Below, one piece after another: positions 54,766 through 63,884 of a stretch of 64,000 bases of DNA. This DNA comes from Cupriavidus lacunae (GTDB lineage Bacteria > Pseudomonadota > Gammaproteobacteria > Burkholderiales > Burkholderiaceae). Positions within the stretch are counted from its first letter, which is position 1; every line of letters starts with the position of its first letter. Below the pieces are notes generated by a model that did no database searches, was not told the origin of the DNA, and saw only the letters and a list, made by a program, of their open reading frames with translations. The position numbers and the translations under genes are program-made. The stretch is taken from assembly GCF_003353055.1 (NCBI RefSeq), contig NZ_QKWJ01000021.1:50443-114442 (forward strand). Reading direction: 5' to 3'.

Positions 54766-55629
54766 TCAGGCTGCCTTGCCGGCAAACAGGCCCTGCGGCC
54801 GGATCGACAGGATCACCACCAGCAGCACGAAGGCGATGATGTCCTTGTAGTCGGTGGATACGTAGAAGCCGCCGAAGCTCTCGGCCATGCCGATGATCAG
54901 CCCGCCGACGATGGCGCCCGGGATGCTGCCCATGCCGCCCAGGATGATGATGACAAAGGCCTTGGTGATCACCAGGTTGCCCATGCTGGGGTAGACTAGG
55001 TTGATCGGGGCGTAGAGCGTGGCGGCGATCGCGGCCAGCGCGCCGGAGATGGCGAACACCAGCAGCGTCACGCGGGTGGCGTCGATGCCGACCAGCGCGG
55101 CGCCTTCGCGGTTCTGCGCCATCGCCATGATGGTGGCGCCGGTCATGGTGCGCGTCAGGAACAGGTGCAGCAGCACCATCAGCGCAAAGGCCGCGCCGAT
55201 GATGAGCAGGCGCTGCAGCGGCGCGGTCAGCCCGAACACGTCGACGATCTGGCCGTAGGGCGTGGGCATGCGGTGGAAGTCAGCGCCCCACAGCGCCTGC
55301 GCGCCGGCCTCCAGGAACAGCAGGATGCCGATGGCGGCGATCATGTCGTGCAGCTCGGGCGAGTTGCGCAGCGGGTGGAACACCAGCCGGTCGGCAAGCA
55401 TCGACAGCACGGCGACGGCCAACGCCGCGCCCAGCATCGCCAGCCAGTAGTTCACGCCCAGCGATGTCATCAGGTAGTACGACACGTAGGCGCCGGCCAT
55501 GTAGAACGCGCCGTGCGCGAAGTTGGGCACGTGCAGGATGCCGTAGACCAGCGTCATGCCAAGCGCCACCAGGCTGTAGACGCCGCCCAGCGTCAGGCCG
55601 TTCAGGAACTGTTGAAGGAACAATGCCAC
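54766..55629 (-). CDS. livH: Branched-chain amino acid ABC transporter permease
   Basis: 287 residues read from GTG 55629, chosen because the family begins with ALFLQQFLNGLTLGGVYSLV here and GAGG lies upstream; ATG 55725 would add 32 unrelated residues. Eight helices, with YGILHVPNFAHGAFYMAGAY, IMAMAQNREGAALVGIDATR and ILGGMGSIPGAIVGGLIIGM. It is the first transporter gene of the operon after the leader ORF. Confidence 0.92.
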   Translation of the reverse strand: MALFLQQFLNGLTLGGVYSLVALGMTLVYGILHVPNFAHGAFYMAGAYVSYYLMTSLGVNYWLAMLGAALAVAVLSMLADRLVFHPLRNSPELHDMIAAIGILLFLEAGAQALWGADFHRMPTPYGQIVDVFGLTAPLQRLLIIGAAFALMVLLHLFLTRTMTGATIMAMAQNREGAALVGIDATRVTLLVFAISGALAAIAATLYAPINLVYPSMGNLVITKAFVIIILGGMGSIPGAIVGGLIIGMAESFGGFYVSTDYKDIIAFVLLVVILSIRPQGLFAGKAA

Positions 55630-55737
55630 AGGGGTACCTCGTGCGGTTCGTGAAACCAGGCACGCGCCGGCGCAAGGCCGTGCGTGGACCGGCGCCGGCA
55701 GTGCATGGCGCTGCCGTGCCAACAAAGGGAAGGGGAC

Positions 55738-55866
55738 TCAGGCGAGCGGCAGCTCCGGCGCGCGTGCGCGAGCTGCCGTTGCCGACGAGGCGCTGGAAGG
55801 GTCACCAGACGGGACACCGGACGGATCACGGTACCTGTGTGCAAACGCGTGTTGCAGATGCTGCAT
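55738..55866 (-). CDS. Short leader ORF upstream of the liv operon (42 aa)
   Basis: ATG 55866 with GGAGACAGTC upstream. The 42-residue product begins MQHLQHAFAHRYRDPSGVPS and ends in a Ser/Ala/Arg-rich tail. No family was recognised, and no run of Leu, Ile or Val codons typical of an amino-acid attenuator is present. It is on the liv strand, 108 bp before livH. A good ribosome site is the only argument that it is translated. Confidence 0.4.
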   Translation of the reverse strand: MQHLQHAFAHRYRDPSGVPSGDPSSASSATAARARAPELPLA

Positions 55867-56037
55867 GACTGTCTCCTGTGCGATGCGGCGCAACGGCCGC
55901 CCGGCTCGCCGGGTGGTGCCCTGGTCGACATGGACAGTGGCGCTGACACCCGGTGACGATGTGTCGGAGTACGTTCCCGCACGATCGTTCGTTTTCACCG
56001 ACTGTTGCATACGCCTTGCGGCATCGTCAAGGAAAGC

Positions 56038-56070
56038 GGCCCAGTATTCCGCACAGCGAAATACTGGGCC
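56038..56070. promoter_or_regulatory. Operator-like palindrome upstream of the liv operon
   Basis: GGCCCAGTATT and AATACTGGGCC are perfect 11-bp arms around an 11-bp centre that itself holds CGC-ACA-GCG. The core (TTCCGC...GCGAA) resembles IclR-type operators. It lies about 170 bp upstream of the leader ORF and 74 bp past the phosphatase stop. Confidence 0.55.
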
Positions 56071-56143
56071 GGGGGCCTCCGGGTAAGTCCTGACAGGGGC
56101 TTCGTGCCGGGACATGCGGTGATTCCCGCTGTCCCGGCCCGGC

Positions 56144-57868
56144 TCAACGCAGATGCGGCAGCACCTTGGTGTGCTCGGCCTGCACCGCCTGCAGCTCGTG
56201 CGGCCTGAGTCCAAGCAAGGCCAGGATGGTAGGCGCTATCTGGTTGGTCTGGACCGGGTCGTCGACGATATTCTGGTCAATGCCAGCCCCCCACACAACG
56301 ATGGGCACGTGACGGTCCTGCCTCGCGCCGCCGCCGTGCTCGGCGATCTTCGACAGCTTTGCGCCGCCATAGACCGTACCCTGCTGCGCGATGCCGACGA
56401 GGTCCGGCACGCGATCGTCGTTGCTGCCGACGCCAAAGAGGTCGACGACTTCTTCACCGGCGTAGATCTTGCTCGCTCCAGCCTGGCTGAAAGTCTTGGT
56501 GATCGCGGTGCCGGTTGCGTCCGAGCCCAGGCCGTTGCCGGAATAGCCAAGCAGGAAATTCTTGGCAAAGCGGAGGGCGGCGGGGGAGCGGTCGTTGAAC
56601 CACATCAGGATGCCGTCATCGTCGATCGCGTGCGCGACGAGATGCGATTTGGACGGGTCCTTGCACGTGGCGGCGAACTTCTCCCAGGCGCAGTTGAGCG
56701 CATCGATCATGTCGCCATCGTTGACGATGGTGAGATCGGCGCGGTTCAGCGGCGACTGACCGTGTTTCGCCGACAGGATGACGACGGTATTGGTCTGGTC
56801 AAGCGCGCTCACCATCATGGCCAGCTGGTTGTTGACGAAGTTCAGCGCGCTTTGCAGCACCACGCCGGGCGTGGTGCCGTTCGCCGTGTAGCCGCCCAGG
56901 CCGCCGGACACCTTGGTGCCGGTGTTGGCCGGATCCGGGTAGTAGGCCGATTTGTTGAGCTTCTGAGCGGTCGACACGGACTGGAAGTTCATGCCGAATA
57001 TGGCGGGAGTCCCCGGCGTGCCGTTGCCAGCATGGTCGAGGCCCTTGATCCAGTTGAGGACGGCCTTTACCTTGAAGCTATCGTAGCGTTGTGTGTTGGT
57101 GTTGTCCTTGGTCCAGTCGTCGCCCGGGCCGGCAGGCAGCGATGGGTCGGTTACCGAGCTGTTGATCTCGGGGGCAAACAGGTCGTCGATGCCCTGACCG
57201 GACGGCCCGTTGAGAATTTCATAGGCGGCGTGCTTGTCCGCCCAGGCAGTGTGCAGCCCGTGCTTTTTCGCGACCTCGAAGATCGTGTTCACCTTGAGGT
57301 ACTGGTGCGGGTAAACCGGCTGGCAGGTCACCGGAGATACCGGCAGGAAAGCCGGATTGATCAGGTCCTGCGGGTGCCCGGTCAGCTGGAAAATCCTGGA
57401 GAAGTCGGCGTACAGGCCCGGGATGTTTTGTCCGCTGTCCAGCCGGTTCAGATCCCTGGCGATGACTTCGGCGTAAAACACTTCAGCGCCTGGCCTGGTG
57501 CTGTGGCAGTTGGCCGCGGTGGTGCCCTGCGGCAGCAGGCTGCGGCTGTAGGCGTCATCGTAGTAGATGCCCGTGGTCCTGGGGTTGCCGCCAGTGACCT
57601 GGCTGACCATCCCGGGGAACGAGTCCGACGGGAAAGGCGTTTGCGCATTGGTATAGGCAACGCCATGACGGGCCAGTAGCGCAAGGGCGGAATTCGGATA
57701 GGCGTTGACGAACCAGTCCAGGTCGGCCTGATGCAGGCCGTCGACAGAAACCAGCAGGACATGCTGCGCATGCGGTCGACGGGCGTCGTCGTCCGCATGT
57801 GCAAACGCTGTCAGTCCGCACGCCAGCGACAGCGTCACGGCAAGGGTAAGCCTTTTAGGTACGCGCAC
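56144..57868 (-). CDS. Exported alkaline-phosphatase-superfamily phosphodiesterase
   Basis: 574 residues from GTG 57868, preceded by GAGGAGATAT; the longer frame to 57991 lacks signal-peptide logic. The signal peptide ends near AFAHADDD. The superfamily fold is seen in VLLVSVDGLHQADLDWFVNA (metal-binding Asp), NAQTPFPSDSFPGMVSQVTG with the Thr/Ser nucleophile region, LHTAWADKHAAYE, VILSAKHGQSPL and a C-terminal HGGGARQDRHVPIVVWGAG with metal His. It is the type I phosphodiesterase/nucleotide pyrophosphatase group. Substrate unknown; nucleotide, phospholipid or phosphonate esters are possible. Confidence 0.87.
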   Translation of the reverse strand: MRVPKRLTLAVTLSLACGLTAFAHADDDARRPHAQHVLLVSVDGLHQADLDWFVNAYPNSALALLARHGVAYTNAQTPFPSDSFPGMVSQVTGGNPRTTGIYYDDAYSRSLLPQGTTAANCHSTRPGAEVFYAEVIARDLNRLDSGQNIPGLYADFSRIFQLTGHPQDLINPAFLPVSPVTCQPVYPHQYLKVNTIFEVAKKHGLHTAWADKHAAYEILNGPSGQGIDDLFAPEINSSVTDPSLPAGPGDDWTKDNTNTQRYDSFKVKAVLNWIKGLDHAGNGTPGTPAIFGMNFQSVSTAQKLNKSAYYPDPANTGTKVSGGLGGYTANGTTPGVVLQSALNFVNNQLAMMVSALDQTNTVVILSAKHGQSPLNRADLTIVNDGDMIDALNCAWEKFAATCKDPSKSHLVAHAIDDDGILMWFNDRSPAALRFAKNFLLGYSGNGLGSDATGTAITKTFSQAGASKIYAGEEVVDLFGVGSNDDRVPDLVGIAQQGTVYGGAKLSKIAEHGGGARQDRHVPIVVWGAGIDQNIVDDPVQTNQIAPTILALLGLRPHELQAVQAEHTKVLPHLR

Positions 57869-58320
57869 GATATCTCCTCGGATGACTGCCACAGGGCAGT
57901 TGGGAGACGCTATCGACCGTCCATGTCCGAACGGTGTCATGGAAAGCGTGGATGCGTAACAAATTGTGTGTGGGGGTACTGGGGCGCGCATGCGAGGGTC
58001 GGGCTATCTGACTGACGGCGCGCCCGCGACTTTTCCGACTGCGCCCGTGAGGCTGCCGGGGCTGGCATTTGGGGCGCATAAGGCCATTGCACCAGGCGCA
58101 CTGACAGTCAGCAAGCCGCCTCCTGATCCCTGTCAGCACGCTCTTTGTATGCGTTTGTATCAGGCGGCTGCATCGCTATGTGACCTTACAAAGAGGGCCT
58201 GCATTCGCTACGTGAGCGATACATCGGTCTCCTTAAATACGTTCCGTGGCCGGGCGGGAACGACACAGCGAAGTGGCCCCGCCAGCCAGTACCTCACGCA
58301 AACATTCAAGGAACCGAATC
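57869..58320. other. Intergenic region, divergent promoters
   Basis: 452 bp between the phosphatase-like gene and the DGAR-repeat gene, without a recognised coding sequence. It holds an AT-richer patch at about 58140-58240 with CGCT-ACGTG-AGCG and the ribosome site AAGGAA before ATG 58321. Confidence 0.5.
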
Positions 58321-58689
58321 ATGTCTACCAATATCGCCAAGCGTTTTGTTTTCACCGTCGCTCTCGCTGCCGCCGCTGCCGGCGCGCAAGCCGCCGGGTT
58401 CTCCCATGTGGGCGCACGCGACCCGTTCACCGACGGTGCCCGCTCGGTACAAGATGCGCGCGACCTGTACAACGATGGCGCGCGTTCGGTACTGGAACCG
58501 CGCAGCCCGTTCACCGATGGCGCACGCACGCTGGCCGGCCTGGATCGCACGGGCGTTTCCGCGGACCCGGCGCGCAGCGTCGATCCTTACACCGATGGTG
58601 CCCGCACCGTAGCCGGTAGGGACCGCACCGGCGTCTCGGCTGAACCCGCGCGCAGTGTCGATCCCTATCTCGACGGCGCCTATGCCTGA
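58321..58689 (+). CDS. Small exported DGAR-repeat protein
   Basis: 122 residues from ATG 58321 with AAGGAA upstream. A signal peptide (about 1-25; FTVALAAAAAGAQA, cleavage near AGF) is followed by five tandem DGAR-type units: DPFTDGARSV, DLYNDGARSV, SPFTDGARTL, DPYTDGARTV and DPYLDGAYA. The last two are in a larger duplicated block of about 26 residues beginning AGLDRTGVSADPARSV and AGRDRTGVSAEPARSV. No known domain; repeat structure suggests a binding or surface role. It is monocistronic. Confidence 0.78.
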   Translation: MSTNIAKRFVFTVALAAAAAGAQAAGFSHVGARDPFTDGARSVQDARDLYNDGARSVLEPRSPFTDGARTLAGLDRTGVSADPARSVDPYTDGARTVAGRDRTGVSAEPARSVDPYLDGAYA

Positions 58690-58751
58690 CCTGGGTAAAG
58701 TGGCCTGTCGGCCATCGTCGGGGCTCGATTGAAAGTGATAATCAGCCCCCG

Positions 58752-59798
58752 CTACGCCCAGGGGGCACGGATGCCCGCCTGGCTGGCAAGTGCTTCCAGC
58801 GCATCAGCCGTCGCAGGCGCCAAGGCAATCCCGCTCGTGCCGCGCTCGCGGGCTTCGGCGTAGCCGCGTTCTCCCGGCAGCCGCGGAGGACCTTCGGCAG
58901 AGGCCGGCAGGTTGTGGATGGCCGCCGCGAGCTCGGTCAACTGCGCTTGAAACAGGGACGGGCCCAGCACCTGCGCGATATCGATCACGAGCATCCACGC
59001 GTTCTGTGTGTGGCGATGGACGGCAGCGGGGGCCAGCAGCGCGGGTGCCAAGATCGGATGGTTGGTCAGCAGGCTGCAGGCGATCTCGGCCATCAGGGCG
59101 AGGCCCGAGCCTTTCGGGCCGCCCAGTGGCAGTGGCGTTGTCGCCTGGCGCGCGTCCGTGGTGGCATTGCCCATGGCATCGATGGCCCAGCCCGGCTCGA
59201 GCGGCCGGCCGGCGACCCGAGCCTGCATCAGCTTGCCGAAGGCGACGGCGCCCGAAGCCATGTCGAAAACGATCGGCTCGCCGAGCCCCGGGCAGGCCAT
59301 GGACAGCGGAGCCGTTGAGACCCCCGCCGCCGAGGCGCCATGGTAGGCCATCAGCGGTGCCGAAGCGGCCATCGCCATGGCGAACATTCCCGCTTTGGCC
59401 ACATGAGCGGTGTGAAAGCCGAGCGCGCCAGTATGCGTTGTCTCCCGCAAGAGCACCAGGCTCGCCCCGGCCAGGCGCGCTCCGGCGATAGCTTGCCCGG
59501 CGGCGATTCGCATGCCCAGCGCACCGGCGCAGCGATCGCCCTCGACCACGGTCAGGGCTGGCAGGCTGAGCCCCGCGCGCGGTTGCGCCCGACCATTCAT
59601 GTCGCCCGACTCCAGCCACGCAGCGTACTGCGGGATGCGCGAAACCCCATGTCCGGGCGAACCGCGCAGGTCCGCCCACACCAGGCTCTCCGCCACCAGT
59701 GAGGCGCCAGGTTCGTCCAGCCCGGCCGAGGCAAGTAGTGCCTGCGCAAAGGCCTGCAGCCGGGCTGCGCTGATCATGGTCGGGGGGCGCGCGGTCAT
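58752..59798 (-). CDS. Ldh2/MDH-type (malate/L-lactate dehydrogenase superfamily) oxidoreductase
   Basis: 348 residues, NAD(P)-dependent, of the family that includes ureidoglycolate, malate, 2,3-diketogulonate and delta1-piperideine-2-carboxylate reductases. Signs are RGSPGHGVSRIPQYAAWLES (catalytic His region, about 44-63), HTGALGFHTAHVAKAGMFAM, KGSGLALMAEIACSLL and LPGERGYAEARERGTSG. The substrate within the family cannot be fixed. It starts 4 bp inside the alpha/beta hydrolase stop (59795-59798 overlap), so the two form an operon. Confidence 0.85.
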   Translation of the reverse strand: MTARPPTMISAARLQAFAQALLASAGLDEPGASLVAESLVWADLRGSPGHGVSRIPQYAAWLESGDMNGRAQPRAGLSLPALTVVEGDRCAGALGMRIAAGQAIAGARLAGASLVLLRETTHTGALGFHTAHVAKAGMFAMAMAASAPLMAYHGASAAGVSTAPLSMACPGLGEPIVFDMASGAVAFGKLMQARVAGRPLEPGWAIDAMGNATTDARQATTPLPLGGPKGSGLALMAEIACSLLTNHPILAPALLAPAAVHRHTQNAWMLVIDIAQVLGPSLFQAQLTELAAAIHNLPASAEGPPRLPGERGYAEARERGTSGIALAPATADALEALASQAGIRAPWA

Positions 59799-60685
59799 GC
59801 GGCCTCCAAGGGCGCCTGCCGGGCCGGGAAGAACTTGTGCAGCCAGTCCGTGACCAGGTTCAGGACGGCCCGGTTGTCATCGGAGAAGATGAAATGATCG
59901 ATTCCCGAGAACAGGTGCAGTTCGGCCGGCATCCTGGCGTTGCGGAACAGTCCGATCGACTGTTCCGTAGGGGTGACCGAATCGTCCGCCGGATGCAGCA
60001 GCAGGAGCGGACGCGGGGCAATGTTGCCGACCACTGCGTTCGGCCGAAAGCGGAGCATGCTTTCGACCACCTCGAACGGGAACTCCATGAAGCTTCCCGC
60101 AGGCAGATTGCTGCGCATCTCGGGGGGAATGGGCACGATGTCAAAGCGCGAGACCTGCATTGACTGGCCCCTGGCCAACCGGGTACGGCCTTCCTCCACC
60201 ATTGCCTCGAAGCGTTGCCATGCGGCCGAACCGGCATGCTGCTGACGCAGCTTGACTTCCCCATCGCCCCATCCGGCCGATGAGATGCAGGCCACGATGC
60301 GAGGGTCAACGCCAGCCGCATAGACTGCCACCGCCGCACCGAAGCTGTGGCCCATCACAGCAATCTTCGCGGGGTCCACTTCGGGCAGGCTCTGCAGGTA
60401 GCCGACCGCGTTGCGGGTGTCGCTCACCTGGTCCTCGCACAGTACCTTGCCGAGCTCGCCTTCGCTGCTGCCGCAGCCCCGCATGTCGAAGCGCAGGACG
60501 ACATAGCCCAGCGACGAAAACAGGCGTGTCGCCAGCTGCACCATACCGTCGTCCTTGTTGCTGCCGAAACCGTGCAGCACCGCGATTGCGGGACGTCGCT
60601 CGCCGGCGGCAAGATTGGGGGGTAGATGCAGGGCTCCGGCCAGGCGAAGCCCGTCGGACTCAAATGTTACAACCGTGTGCACGCT
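59795..60685 (-). CDS. Alpha/beta hydrolase (DUF-type serine hydrolase)
   Basis: 296 residues from GTG 60685, chosen for GGAGA upstream; the frame open to 60751 has no further homology. Serine hydrolase signs are AIAVLHGFGSNKDDGMVQLA (oxyanion, about 34-53), FDMRGCGSSEGELG, the nucleophile GHSFGAA and a terminal DHFIFSDDNR His. A middle insertion is rich in basic and acidic residues. It is upstream of the Ldh2-type gene with overlapping translation, so they may act on one substrate. Confidence 0.85.
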   Translation of the reverse strand, partial: SVHTVVTFESDGLRLAGALHLPPNLAAGERRPAIAVLHGFGSNKDDGMVQLATRLFSSLGYVVLRFDMRGCGSSEGELGKVLCEDQVSDTRNAVGYLQSLPEVDPAKIAVMGHSFGAAVAVYAAGVDPRIVACISSAGWGDGEVKLRQQHAGSAAWQRFEAMVEEGRTRLARGQSMQVSRFDIVPIPPEMRSNLPAGSFMEFPFEVVESMLRFRPNAVVGNIAPRPLLLLHPADDSVTPTEQSIGLFRNARMPAELHLFSGIDHFIFSDDNRAVLNLVTDWLHKFFPARQAPLEAA

Positions 60686-60832
60686 CGTTTCTCCAAGTTT
60701 CGTGGCACTCGATGTTGTACGAAATTCGCGTTCCGATGGCTGCCCAGGCATCCACTGACTTACCCGATCGTCCGCTTACTTTGGTAGAAGGCTCGCAGAT
60801 TCCCAGCCAAATGACCGATAGCGCGAGCGTCG

Positions 60833-61087
60833 TCAGCACCGGATCACGCCGGACAGGAAGCGGAAGCACCCGGCGGCCGCCGGCATCCGGGGCGCCGGTT
60901 CCTTGCGCATCATCAGCGCCACGCGGCGCTTGAAGCTGGGGCTGCCCAGGGGCACGGCGCGCAGCGCCGCATCGTTGATGCCATGGGCGTATAGCCGGGA
61001 CAACAGACCGACCGCGAGCCCCGCGCGCACCAGGCTGTAGAGCGATTCGCTGTACTGCAGCCGGTCCACCGCATGGGCGTGGAAACC
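60833..61087 (-). pseudogene. LysR C-terminal fragment
   Basis: The frame from about 61087 to its stop 60833 encodes VDRLQYSESLYSLVRAGLAV, GLLSRLYAHGINDAALRAVP and the C-terminal end RKEPAPRMPAAAGCFRF, the last part of a LysR effector domain. The DNA-binding and first effector lobes are missing. The 5' side overlaps the start of an MFS fragment on the other strand. Confidence 0.8.
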
Positions 61088-61089
61088 TT

Positions 61090-61266
61090 GTGACCCATTC
61101 CATCGACGGCGACAAACGCTGGCTGGCGCTGATCGTTTAGTGCCTCGGCGTGCTCATGATCGTGCTCGATACGACGATCGTGAATGTTGCCTTGCCGTCG
61201 ATCGCCGCGGACCTCGGCTTCAGCAAGACCTCGCTGGTGTGGGTGGTCAATGCCTACATGCTTGAC
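61090..61266 (+). pseudogene. MFS (DHA2-type) N-terminal fragment with an in-frame amber codon
   Basis: From GTG 61090: VTHSIDGDKRWLALIV, then TAG (61138-61140), then CLGVLMIVLDTTIVNVALPS and IAADLGFSKTSLVWVVNAYM. This is transmembrane helix 1 and motif D1 of a DHA2 exporter. After about 61266 the sequence no longer matches an MFS protein (LDRTRAVSAVARAQP then stop). It is a 5' remnant, head-to-head with the LysR remnant. Confidence 0.82.
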
Positions 61267-61444
61267 CGGACACGGGCCGTGTCGGCAGTCGCTCGCGCCC
61301 AACCGTAGAACCGCAAGCGCGATTCAACGCGCCGGATCGTGACACGTTCTTCTCCGACGGCCCCCCAGGCCGTCTCGACCGATCAGGCAATCCCCGGCGC
61401 ACTGGGACTGCGCAAGGCATGTCCCAGGATAGGGAAGGTGAATC

Positions 61445-62155
61445 TCAGCTGGTTTCCACCATCACCAGTTCCGAGTCCTCGAGCGCCATGATCTCGGCCG
61501 CGGTCGCGTTCGTGATTGCGGCCCCGTCCAGCGGCCCCATGGGCTCGCCATCAATCTCGATCCGGCCCGAGGCAACGACGAGGTAGGCGCTGCGCGACGG
61601 GCTGAGCTGCTGTCGAATGCGTTCCCCGGCCTTCAGCGTTGCCCCGAGCAGGCGTGCATTCGCGCGAATCGGCAGGGCTTCGCGATCGTCGGCGAAGCCG
61701 CTGGCCAGCACCGCAAAGCGTCCCGAGCGATCGCTCTTTGGAAAGGGTTTTGTGCCCCAGCGGGGCTCGCCACCGGTCTCGCGGGGCAGCAGCCAGATCT
61801 GGTACACCTTGAGCGGCACTTCGCCCACGTTGAATTCGGCGTGGCGGATGCCCGCGCCTGCACTCATCACCTGAACATCGCCCGCGTGGATCGTCCCTTC
61901 GGAACCCAGGGTGTCGCGATGCCCGAGTACACCCTGGCGGACGTAGGTGAGGATCTCCATGTCGCGGTGCCCATGCAGGGGAAATCCGCGGCCAACGGCG
62001 ATCTCATCGTCGTTCCAGACGACCAGGGAGCCCAGTGCCTGATGCGCCGGGTTGCCGGCGGCATTGACCTGGAAATGATATTTCGCGTGGAGCCAGCCAA
62101 GATCCGCTTCGTCCAGTGATTGCCAACGCCGGTGTAAGAGCATCCCCATCTCCAT
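61445..62155 (-). CDS. Pirin family cupin protein
   Basis: 236 residues, YhhW/quercetinase-like pirin. The cupin metal site is seen in FPLHGHRDMEILTYVRQGVL (His, His, Glu of the first cupin motif, about 58-77) and AGIRHAEFNVG; the second cupin half has QLSPSRSAYLVVASGRIEID. Pirins of this kind can oxidise quercetin-type flavonoids or act as redox-sensing partners. The start may be MLLHRRWQ (about four codons in). It is flanked by remnants on both sides. Confidence 0.85.
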   Translation of the reverse strand: MEMGMLLHRRWQSLDEADLGWLHAKYHFQVNAAGNPAHQALGSLVVWNDDEIAVGRGFPLHGHRDMEILTYVRQGVLGHRDTLGSEGTIHAGDVQVMSAGAGIRHAEFNVGEVPLKVYQIWLLPRETGGEPRWGTKPFPKSDRSGRFAVLASGFADDREALPIRANARLLGATLKAGERIRQQLSPSRSAYLVVASGRIEIDGEPMGPLDGAAITNATAAEIMALEDSELVMVETS

Positions 62156-62427
62156 GTTCCGCCGGCCGGAATGGGCCGGTTGCCATCAACGACCGCCCCG
62201 AAATGGTGACGGTGTCAGGCTTAGGGGGATGCTATTTGAGCAACGATTATTTGCATACATCCTGAATTGAAAGGCATCGTTGCCATGCATAGAATGACAA
62301 ATGGTGCCTTGAAGTACCAGCGCGGCGAGCCAGGGATGAGGCGCCTGGGATTCGACACGGCTCGATGGGCAGGCCGCTCCTGTGGATGCGGCCACGCCGC
62401 CGAGGTACGTGGAGAAGATTCGCCGCC
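62156..62427. other. Intergenic region with no recognised gene
   Basis: 272 bp between the first pirin gene and the F420-reductase-like remnant, both read leftward. Frames in either strand show nothing recognised. It should contain the pirin promoter. Confidence 0.45.
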
Positions 62428-62952
62428 TCAGACTCTGATGAGGCTTGCTCCGCCCAGAGGACCGAACGGCAACGACGCCAATGGGCCGCCAACATCCAGT
62501 GTGCCGAGATCGACTGCAAAGAAGCCCGCCTTCTCGATCAACGAGCGCACAGTCGCTTTGGCGTCCATGTCGTCGCCCGAATGGAAAAGCACCCGACGTC
62601 CGCCAGACACTTCCGGCTCATCCAGGACGCTCACATCGAGGTGATTGAATGCCTTGACGAGACGCGCGCCAGGGACAAGCTCGCGGACCACGCTACTTGA
62701 ATGGCGCCCATCGAGATCGACCGCCCTGATGCCATAGGTGGCCAGCGGGTTGGTTGAGTCATTCGCGTCCGGAGAACCGGGGTCGAACCATTCGACGGGG
62801 TTGGTGCCGTCGACGACGATGCGGCCGTTCCATGCGGGTAGCCCGCCAAGGACATGCTTCAAATTCACCCACCGGATGGCGATGAAGACGATGTCTGCGG
62901 CGGCCGCTTCTTCCGTGGTGCCGGCCTTGATCGTCGGGCCAAGCTCTTCGAC
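62428..62952 (-). pseudogene. NADPH-dependent F420 reductase-like gene, 5' truncated
   Basis: The C-terminal two thirds of a Rossmann protein: ELGPTIKAGTTEEAAAADIV, RWVNLKHVLGGLPAWNGRIV, DGTNPVEWFDP, ARLVKAFNHLDVSVL and a normal end. The N-terminal nucleotide-binding GxGxxG segment, about 40 residues, is missing; the frame is closed by TAG four codons before the homology (in the palindrome CACACTAGCCAGTGTG at 62951-62966). An ATG at 62868 could start a truncated product, but without the cofactor loop it would be inactive. Confidence 0.75.
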
Positions 62953-62988
62953 ACACTAGCCAGTGTGGCCACGCCGGCGATTCGTTCG

Positions 62989-63884
62989 TCAGCGCAATAC
63001 GGGTATGGTCCCGGAGGCCGTACGCCGCGCTTCGGCATCCCCCAGATTTCTACCCAGCTCAGCGATGCGCCGTTCTCCGGCCTCAAGTGCCTGCGCCGAA
63101 GTATGGACCGAGTAATAGCCCAGATGTAAGGGATGCGGATGTGGAACCGCGGACCCCACGACAAATACCGCGTCTTCCTGCGTCAGCGCCTCGAGAACAA
63201 TTGGTGTTTCGCCTTGCGCGAAGCTCACCATTTCACCGGCATCGACGGGAGCACCGGCATGGAGCAAGCCCTTCGCGAGCGCGAGCCACCCAACGGTGTG
63301 GCCGGCAGGCGGACGGTAGGTCCAGCGTTCCCCTGGCCGCAGCGTGACGAGCAGATAGTTGATGCCTTCCGGAGCCGGGACTGGGCTTTGCACGCCCTCA
63401 TAGCTGCCGACGATGACATGGGCCGGCCCGCTGTGCGCCATGTCCTCGGCTTCGATGTAGCGGCTTACCGGCTCGTTGTTTTCCAGCTCGGGCGGCAGCG
63501 CGAGCCAGAGCTGGAAGCCCTGGATGCGGGGTACGTCGTCCGCGGACATTTCCTTGCCGTGCCAGACGCCACCACCTGCCCGCATCCACTCGACGCCCCC
63601 GTAACCGATTGTCCCGGATCCGATCGCCGGATCGTTGTAGCGCATCCTGCCCTCGGTGATGACGGTCACGGTGGCAATGCCCGAATGCGGATGGAGGGGC
63701 ATGTTGCTCATGGTACGGATGGTCGCCTTGCTCGCATCAAAGATGTCGAGAAACACGAAAGGCTTCAAAGTCTGGCCAAGATCGGATGGGCTCATCAGCC
63801 GTACGATGGGCCCGGTTCCGTGGCCTCGCGTGCGCCGAGCAATGCGTCTTGGCGCCACCGGATTGTCGGGAGTGGAGAGAGATA
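62989..63884 (-). pseudogene. Pirin family protein, 5' end cut by an IS110 element
   Basis: A second pirin with intact body: RRTRGHGTGPIVRLMSPSDL, HPHSGIATVTVITEGRMRYN, GVEWMRAGGGVWHGKE (cupin His residues) and VVGSAVPHPHPLHLGYYSVH. The frame runs rightward into the second IS copy (about 63885). The first residues (SLSTPDNPVAPRRIA) are uninterrupted but no start codon of the gene is left; a chimeric frame begins inside the IS at 63978. GTG at the V of NPVAPRRI is the nearest start. Probably not expressed normally. Confidence 0.75.
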
